64,000 bases of DNA from Algoriphagus zhangzhouensis (GTDB taxonomy: Bacteria > Bacteroidota > Bacteroidia > Cytophagales > Cyclobacteriaceae), in contig NZ_FRXN01000004.1 of assembly GCF_900148515.1 (NCBI RefSeq), positions 186,001 through 250,000 on the forward strand, written 5' to 3'. The stretch's first letter is position 1. Each line of letters opens with the position of its first letter. A program made the translations under genes and the position numbers. The notes beneath the pieces are model-generated. The model saw only the letters and a list, made by a program, of their open reading frames with translations. It was not told where the DNA came from and made no database searches. Shown here piece after piece: positions 59,444-64,000 of this stretch.

Positions 59444-60607
59444 TTAATATTCAAATTTTCCGTAAGAACTCTGAATGGTTACTTTTTTACCTTCATGTGG
59501 CTCTACTCGACCGATGATTTGGGCTTCTACTCCGTAAGACTCAGCAATGTCGATGATCTCGTCAGCATATCTTTCATCGAGATATACTTCCATTCTGTGG
59601 CCCATGTTGAAGACTTTGTACATCTCTTTCCAGTCTGTACCACTTTCTTCCTGAATGATTTTGAACAAAGGAGGAGTCTCGAAAAGATTGTCTTTAATGA
59701 CATGCACATTGTCTACAAAGTGTAGGACTTTGGTCTGAGCTCCACCACTACAATGAACCAAACCATGGATATGAGGTCTTAAATAATTTAAGATATCCAC
59801 CATGATTGGGGCATAGGTACGAGTAGGAGAAAGGACCAATTTACCCATGTCTACAGGAGCTCCCGGAGCCGGGTCAGTCAATTTATATCTTCCTGTATAA
59901 ACCAAGTTGTCAGGGACAGCTGGGTCAAAAGATTCAGGATAGTTTGTTTTAAGGATTTTGTTGAAGACATCATGTCTTGCAGAGGTAAGGCCATTACTTC
60001 CCATTCCTCCATTGTATACGCTTTCGTAGTTTGCCTGACCATAAGAAGACAAGCCAACAATCACATCTCCCCCTTGGATTTTGTCATTGGAAATGACTTC
60101 ATCACGACGCATTCGACAAGTCACGGTGCTGTCTACGATGATGGTTCTCACCAAATCCCCAACATCAGCAGTCTCGCCACCGGTCAAAACAGCGTTTACG
60201 CCATTGTCTCTCAGCATCTGAAGAACTTCCTCAGTTCCTTCGATAATCGCTGAAATCACTTCACCTGGAACCAGGTTCTTGTTTCTTCCGATAGTGGATG
60301 AAACCAAGATATTGTTGATAGCTCCCACACAAAGCAAGTCATCCGTATTCATGATGATTGCATCCTGTGCAATGCCTTTCCAAACGCTCAAATCGCCTGT
60401 TTCCTTCCAGTAAAGGTAGGCCAAGGATGACTTGGTACCTGCCCCATCAGCATGCATGATATTGCAAAAATCAGGATCGCCACCTAGGGTGTCTTCTACG
60501 ATTTTACAAAATGCTTGAGGGAATAATCCTTTGTCCAGCTTGGAGATTGCATTGTGGACATCTTCTTTGGAGGCGGAAACACCGCGCTGCATATAGCGCT
60601 CGTTCAT
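59444..60607 (-). CDS. purM: Phosphoribosylformylglycinamidine cyclo-ligase (AIR synthase), Bacteroidota type
   Basis: 387 aa, longer than E. coli PurM (about 345) as usual in this phylum. Recognisable ATP-grasp-related PurM motifs: HADGAGTKSSLAYL, the phosphate/ATP loops NTDDLLCVGAINNILVSS, VLTGGETADVGDLVRT, and C-terminal HCSGGAQTKVLHF and MGHRMEVYL. Makes AIR, the fifth step of purine synthesis. Start ATG at 60607 (MNERYMQRGVSASKEDV). TAACTTTG (60641-60634, minus strand) is a possible -7 box. Confidence 0.93.
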   Translation of the reverse strand: MNERYMQRGVSASKEDVHNAISKLDKGLFPQAFCKIVEDTLGGDPDFCNIMHADGAGTKSSLAYLYWKETGDLSVWKGIAQDAIIMNTDDLLCVGAINNILVSSTIGRNKNLVPGEVISAIIEGTEEVLQMLRDNGVNAVLTGGETADVGDLVRTIIVDSTVTCRMRRDEVISNDKIQGGDVIVGLSSYGQANYESVYNGGMGSNGLTSARHDVFNKILKTNYPESFDPAVPDNLVYTGRYKLTDPAPGAPVDMGKLVLSPTRTYAPIMVDILNYLRPHIHGLVHCSGGAQTKVLHFVDNVHVIKDNLFETPPLFKIIQEESGTDWKEMYKVFNMGHRMEVYLDERYADEIIDIAESYGVEAQIIGRVEPHEGKKVTIQSSYGKFEY

Positions 60608-60851
60608 GGAATATTTGGTTTGTTATCCAGCCGCAAAGTTAATTAATCCAATTCATTGGAGAAGGATTCAAGAGGAAAATTGATTGTTTTCAAGGCCGTA
60701 GACGGAAAAGGGATTCAGTAAACTGTGGTCAGTATGCAATGATCAAGATGGATCCTTGTACAAAGTACCATGTACCAAGTACAAAGTACGTCATACCTTA
60801 ACCTAAGTTTTAGCTTTCAGCTTTGAGCTTTTTACTTTTAGACTTCAGCCT

Positions 60852-61838
60852 TTATTCAAACATTTCCTCAATCAATTGGGTGTAGAAGTCACGAACTTCC
60901 ATTCCAATTGCTCTTACTTGTTGGGAGATTAAGCTGGTTTCTGTTTGACCAGGAACGGTATTGATTTCGATAAAGTAAAGCTTGCCAGTTTCGTTTTCTA
61001 AGAAGTAATCGATTCTAACAGCCCCTTTACAGTTTAGCTTTTCATAGACTTTGGTCACCACTCTGCCTACTCGATCGATTTCCTCCTGATTCATACGTCC
61101 CGGTGTGATTTCTTCTGTTACACCAGCGACATATTTGGCTTCATAGTCAAAAAACTCCTTGCTGCTCACGATTTCAGTAGCTGGAAGGACAGTGATTTCA
61201 CCTTTTCCACGGAAAACACCGATTGAAAACTCGCGTCCAGAAACAAATTCCTCTACCAAAACCTGCTTGTCTTCAGCAAAGGCTTTGTCCAGGGCTTCTG
61301 GTAATTCTTCCCAGGTTTTCACTTTGGACATGCCGATGGAACTGCCGCCGTTATTTGGCTTGATAAAAAGAGGGAGCTTCAATTCACTTTCAATCTTTTG
61401 GCGATTCTTTTCTGAGTTTTCAAAAAGCTGAAGGGATTGAGCCACATTGAGCTCTGGAATGTCCTGAACAATGGCTTTGGTGTAGCCTTTATTCATGGTG
61501 ATCGCAGAGGTCAACTGGTCACAGGTTGTGTAAGGAATATTAAGCATGTCAAAATAACCTGCCAATTTCCCGTCCTCACCCGGAGAGCCATGAAGAATAT
61601 TGAAAACTCCATCAAAGGTAATTTTTTCATCTCCGATAGAAATAGAGAAGTCATTGAGGTCAACAGGGACTTTTTCACCAGATGCGGAGACAAAATGCCA
61701 ATCTCCTGGATAAACCAGGATTTTGTAAACATCATAAAGGTCCTTATTGATTGTTTTTTCAACAACAGCTGCGCTTTTCAAAGAGATGACATGCTCACCT
61801 GTGAAGCCGCCCGTTACTAAGGCTATTTTCTTCTTCAT
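60852..61838 (-). CDS. ddl: D-alanine--D-alanine ligase
   Basis: ATP-grasp ligase of peptidoglycan precursor synthesis. N-terminal motif LVTGGFTGEHVISLKSA (the conserved GG...GEH/S-region), FIKPNNGGSSIGMSKV (ATP/substrate loop), EEFVSGREFSIGVF, and Mg-binding FIEINTVPGQTETSLISQQ near the end. 328 aa. Separated by about 240 bases of repeat-like sequence from purM (gtaccatgtaccaagtac-type tandem), both on the minus strand. Confidence 0.95.
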   Translation of the reverse strand: MKKKIALVTGGFTGEHVISLKSAAVVEKTINKDLYDVYKILVYPGDWHFVSASGEKVPVDLNDFSISIGDEKITFDGVFNILHGSPGEDGKLAGYFDMLNIPYTTCDQLTSAITMNKGYTKAIVQDIPELNVAQSLQLFENSEKNRQKIESELKLPLFIKPNNGGSSIGMSKVKTWEELPEALDKAFAEDKQVLVEEFVSGREFSIGVFRGKGEITVLPATEIVSSKEFFDYEAKYVAGVTEEITPGRMNQEEIDRVGRVVTKVYEKLNCKGAVRIDYFLENETGKLYFIEINTVPGQTETSLISQQVRAIGMEVRDFYTQLIEEMFE

Positions 61839-61920
61839 ATCCGATAAAAATTAACTCTGCGAAGTAGTTGAATTTCTGCTAATGTTCAAAGTGAATATTT
61901 CTAAACCCTCCAAGGGTTTT

Positions 61921-62160
61921 TCAAGCCAATTTGATCTGATCCAGATAGAATTTCATCCGGCTATGATCTCTGGGTAAAAAGTCAATTTTTTCGATTTTGT
62001 CCTCCTTATGGTTATAAAAGACCTCGACATATTCATTTTCCAAAAGGTAGAGATTGATTTTATGTCTGTAATACCGAATAGCCACAACAAAAGTACCCTC
62101 AATGTAGAGGGTTTTGATTTTTTGATGCAAGGGTAGCTGACGGAATTCTTCTCTACTCAT
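61921..62160 (-). CDS. Hypothetical protein, 79 aa
   Basis: I do not recognise it. Compact basic/aromatic protein (LHQKIKTLYIEGTFVVAIRYYRHKINLYL) without signal peptide, probably small alpha/beta, with a KIEKIDFLPRDHS strand after. 83 bases downstream-strand gap to ddl; it could share its transcript. Similar short proteins near purM/ddl are known to me only as hypothetical. Confidence 0.55.
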   Translation of the reverse strand: MSREEFRQLPLHQKIKTLYIEGTFVVAIRYYRHKINLYLLENEYVEVFYNHKEDKIEKIDFLPRDHSRMKFYLDQIKLA

Positions 62161-62207
62161 AGATTTCTATTGATACTGCAATTTAACCAAAAAAGGCTTT
62201 AGAATAT

Positions 62208-62384
62208 GTTAAACCCGCAATATGCATTAGACTTCCTGTTCCGAGCCCAAAATACTTCGAAATCAATCGCCTCGCTGCATTTAACTCATTCACCAGAGCG
62301 GTGCTATGCCTCATTCGTTAAATGCTTGATTTTCTCCCATTTTGAACTCTCACTACGGTTCCTAATGCCTAATACGGGTTAAAC
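62208..62384. mobile_element. MITE-like element, imperfect 23 bp inverted ends
   Basis: Ends GTTAAACCCGCAATATGCATTAG (62208-62230, quoted as two parts: GTTAAACCCG and GCATTAG) and the inverse CTAATGC...CGGGTTAAAC (62362-62384) match at most positions. Inside, GCATTTAAC (62277-62285) faces GTTAAATGC. 177 bp, no coding capacity, typical of a non-autonomous or hairpin-type repeat. Confidence 0.5.
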
Positions 62385-62465
62385 GCATTCTCACTGGAAT
62401 AATTTCCTGAAACCTGAAAATCTAGAAGTCAACCCTCTAACCTTGTCTGGCTGAGGCAAAAAAAT

Positions 62466-62488
62466 ACCCCCGATTTTTTCGGGGGTAA
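62466..62488 (-). terminator. Terminator of the MBL-rhodanese gene
   Basis: Stem TACCCCCG / CGGGGGTA with loop ATTTTTT; the minus strand continues into a T-run (plus-strand A-run at 62458-62465). Confidence 0.85.
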
Positions 62489-62514
62489 GGGTGATTAGCA
62501 AATAACTCGCCTTT

Positions 62515-63861
62515 TTAATGAGCTACTACTTGAAAATCTTTGATAGCCTCACTGAAGTCCAATACTTCAGCATCCTTTTTCAAACCTGCTACGATACTGG
62601 TTCCAGCAGCTGATCTATAGCCACCTGCACAGTGAATCAAAACCGGTTTTCCGGAAGGAATTTCTTCCGCTCTTTCTCTCAATTCTTGAAGTGGAATATT
62701 GATAGAGTTGTCAAAAATCGGAGAGTTTGCATGCTCATCTCGACTTCTGATGTCAACAATCGTATATGCGTCTGGGTTTGCACTGAAGGCCTCGACGTCG
62801 AAGGAAGTTCCTTTTTCAGTCATTCCAGCTGGACTGACGACAGCACCTTTGATCAATTGCTCGTATCCAATTTTGGAAGCTTTGTTGATTAGGTTTTCCA
62901 ATTCTGCAGCTGATTCAGCTACTAGAAAATAGTTTTCCTCAGGGCCTACGATTGATCCCAGCCAAGTTTCAAACTTTCCGCCATTCATGATATTGATTGC
63001 GCCAGGGATATGACCTGCAGCAAATTTGTCTTGAGTGCGGGTGTCGATGACTACTGCTCCTTCAGGAAGAATAGATCCTTCAGGCCAAATGCTCACATTT
63101 GAGATGGATCGTTGGAAAGCAGGAGCTCCTTTTTTGTTCATGGCTACATCATATCCAAAGTATTTTGGAATATAAGGCTGTCCTTGAAGTAAAGAGTCTA
63201 CAAAGGTACTTTCATCCAAATCTGCGAAAGCCCAGTTGGTAGCTCTTTGCTCACCAATCGTAGACTGCCTTGCATCGCTTAGATTTTTACCACAAAGAGA
63301 GCCAGCTCCATGTGCGGGAAATACCAATACATCGTCTGCCAAAGGCTTCAGTTTGTCCTGAACCGTATGGTACATCATCTTAGCAAGATCTGCTCTTTGA
63401 GCTTTGAGGTTACCTGCTTTTTCTCTCAAGTCCGGTCTTCCTACATCTCCGATAAATAAGGTGTCACCAGAGAAAAGAGCATGGTCTTTTCCATTTTCAT
63501 CCTTCAACAATATGCTGATGGAATCTGGAGAGTGACCTGGAGTGTGAAGAGAATGAAAACTTACATTTCCCATTGTGAAAGAATCTCCCTCATCAAATCC
63601 TTCATGTGGATATTCGGCACCAACTAGTTTGGAAACATAGATTGTTGCACCTTCATTTTGATGGAATTCCAAATGAGAGCTGACAAAATCTGCATGTGGG
63701 TGAGTTTCGATCACCGCTACGATTTTACCATTTACCTCATCTGCGAAGTCATAATATTGCTGTGGATTTCTTCCTGGGTCTACTAAGGCAATTTTACCTT
63801 CACTTTCGATCGCATAGCTTGCGTGAGCTAGGCCTTCGTCATAAAACTGTCTGATATTCAT
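62515..63861 (-). CDS. MBL-fold persulfide dioxygenase-rhodanese fusion (CstB-like)
   Basis: 448 aa from ATG 63861 (MNIRQFYDEGL). N-terminal MBL domain with metal site THPHADFVSSH and SLHTPGHSPDS, FSGDTLFIGDVGRPDLR, VFPAHGAGSLCG. First rhodanese-like domain (AVVIDTRTQDKFAAGHIPGAI) lacks the catalytic Cys; the second (TIVDIRSRDEHANSPI...) has the active-site loop LIHCAGGYRSAA. This is the CstB-type layout, which oxidises persulfides and moves the sulfur to thiosulfate. The upstream ATG at 63915 lies above a -7 box and is not the start. Confidence 0.85.
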   Translation of the reverse strand: MNIRQFYDEGLAHASYAIESEGKIALVDPGRNPQQYYDFADEVNGKIVAVIETHPHADFVSSHLEFHQNEGATIYVSKLVGAEYPHEGFDEGDSFTMGNVSFHSLHTPGHSPDSISILLKDENGKDHALFSGDTLFIGDVGRPDLREKAGNLKAQRADLAKMMYHTVQDKLKPLADDVLVFPAHGAGSLCGKNLSDARQSTIGEQRATNWAFADLDESTFVDSLLQGQPYIPKYFGYDVAMNKKGAPAFQRSISNVSIWPEGSILPEGAVVIDTRTQDKFAAGHIPGAINIMNGGKFETWLGSIVGPEENYFLVAESAAELENLINKASKIGYEQLIKGAVVSPAGMTEKGTSFDVEAFSANPDAYTIVDIRSRDEHANSPIFDNSINIPLQELRERAEEIPSGKPVLIHCAGGYRSAAGTSIVAGLKKDAEVLDFSEAIKDFQVVAH

Positions 63862-63889
63862 AAGATTATTATTTTTCGATTTTGTATTA

Positions 63890-63915
63890 CAAAGGTAAAA
63901 CATGACCGAAGTCAT
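63890..63915 (-). promoter_or_regulatory. Promoter and palindrome upstream of the MBL-rhodanese gene
   Basis: Minus-strand TACCTTTG (63897-63890) fits the -7 consensus. A palindrome ATGAC-CGAA-GTCAT (63902-63915) lies immediately upstream, so a regulator bound there would touch the spacer. Its TGAC-N4-GTCA half-sites and spacing are those of Crp/Fnr-family sites. Confidence 0.5.
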
Positions 63916-64000
63916 ATTTGGTGAGCTTTATCACTTTAGGCTCAAAGCCCTTTAAAAATGCGACTAGCCGATCATTTCGAGGCAAATGTCTTGCTTTTAA

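Larger units (their letters stand above)
62161..62514. other. Intergenic region with inverted-repeat element
   Basis: Contains the MITE-like element at 62208-62384 and the terminator at 62466-62488. No gene seen. Confidence 0.6.

Noticed and set aside
60759..60795. gtaccatgtaccaagtac-type stretch as a regulatory element
   Set aside because: Low-complexity tandem of a kind that is widespread between genes in this phylum; no binding pattern or fold stands out.

Overview
The window looks like chromosome from a Bacteroidota bacterium, most likely order Cytophagales, family Cyclobacteriaceae (Algoriphagus-like). Evidence: a SusC/SusD pair with its own ECF sigma and FecR anti-sigma factor, many lipoproteins, several sites matching the Bacteroidota -7 promoter motif TAnnTTTG, family-typical variants (long PurM, zinc-finger-poor DksA-like protein), and no long Shine-Dalgarno tracts. 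Taxonomy is an inference from gene content, not from a marker-gene search.

Layout. 1-6.3 kb: end of a secreted protein, an isoaspartyl peptidase, a DksA-like protein, ScpB, a SprT-like protease, an acidic lipoprotein, the GTPases Der and Era, and an initiator tRNA preceded by a broken copy of itself. 6.3-13 kb: a Tat-exported protein, a beta/gamma-crystallin protein with an aerolysin-like tail, an alpha/beta hydrolase fused to an AraC DNA-binding domain, a DUF418 membrane protein and a HEPN-like protein. 13-19.5 kb: a complete RND efflux operon (TetR regulator, TolC, adaptor, pump). 19.5-25.2 kb: fdhD, a YdeP-type molybdenum oxidoreductase and cydAB in one operon.

25-46 kb is a carbohydrate region: GH43 protein, membrane-anchored winged-helix regulator coupled to a sulfatase, GH28 polygalacturonase, two serine hydrolases, a CPBP protease, then sigma/FecR/SusC/SusD, a DUF1080 protein and a sugar-dehydrogenase-like cytochrome c protein. 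Together they suggest uptake and breakdown of a sulfated or pectin-like glycan, with possible 3-keto-sugar chemistry.

46-56 kb is accessory and repeat-rich. Three minus-strand genes (ending at 49180, 50808 and 53219) are each flanked by a private 9-14 bp inverted sequence, followed at their 3' side by a hairpin-forming site ending in AACG(G)TTTGG on the plus strand, and preceded by a copy of a roughly 100-150 bp element carrying a hairpin (a good terminator in two of the three copies) and an in-frame ATGAGTT. This arrangement resembles integron gene cassettes with attC sites; no integrase gene is visible in the window. An XRE regulator sits between two identical 40 bp palindromic repeats in the same zone.

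56-64 kb returns to ordinary genes: a glutaryl-CoA-dehydrogenase-like enzyme, a methyltransferase, a ceramidase-like hydrolase, purM, ddl and a CstB-like MBL-rhodanese protein, with two MITE-like inverted-repeat elements (55581-55707 and 62208-62384).
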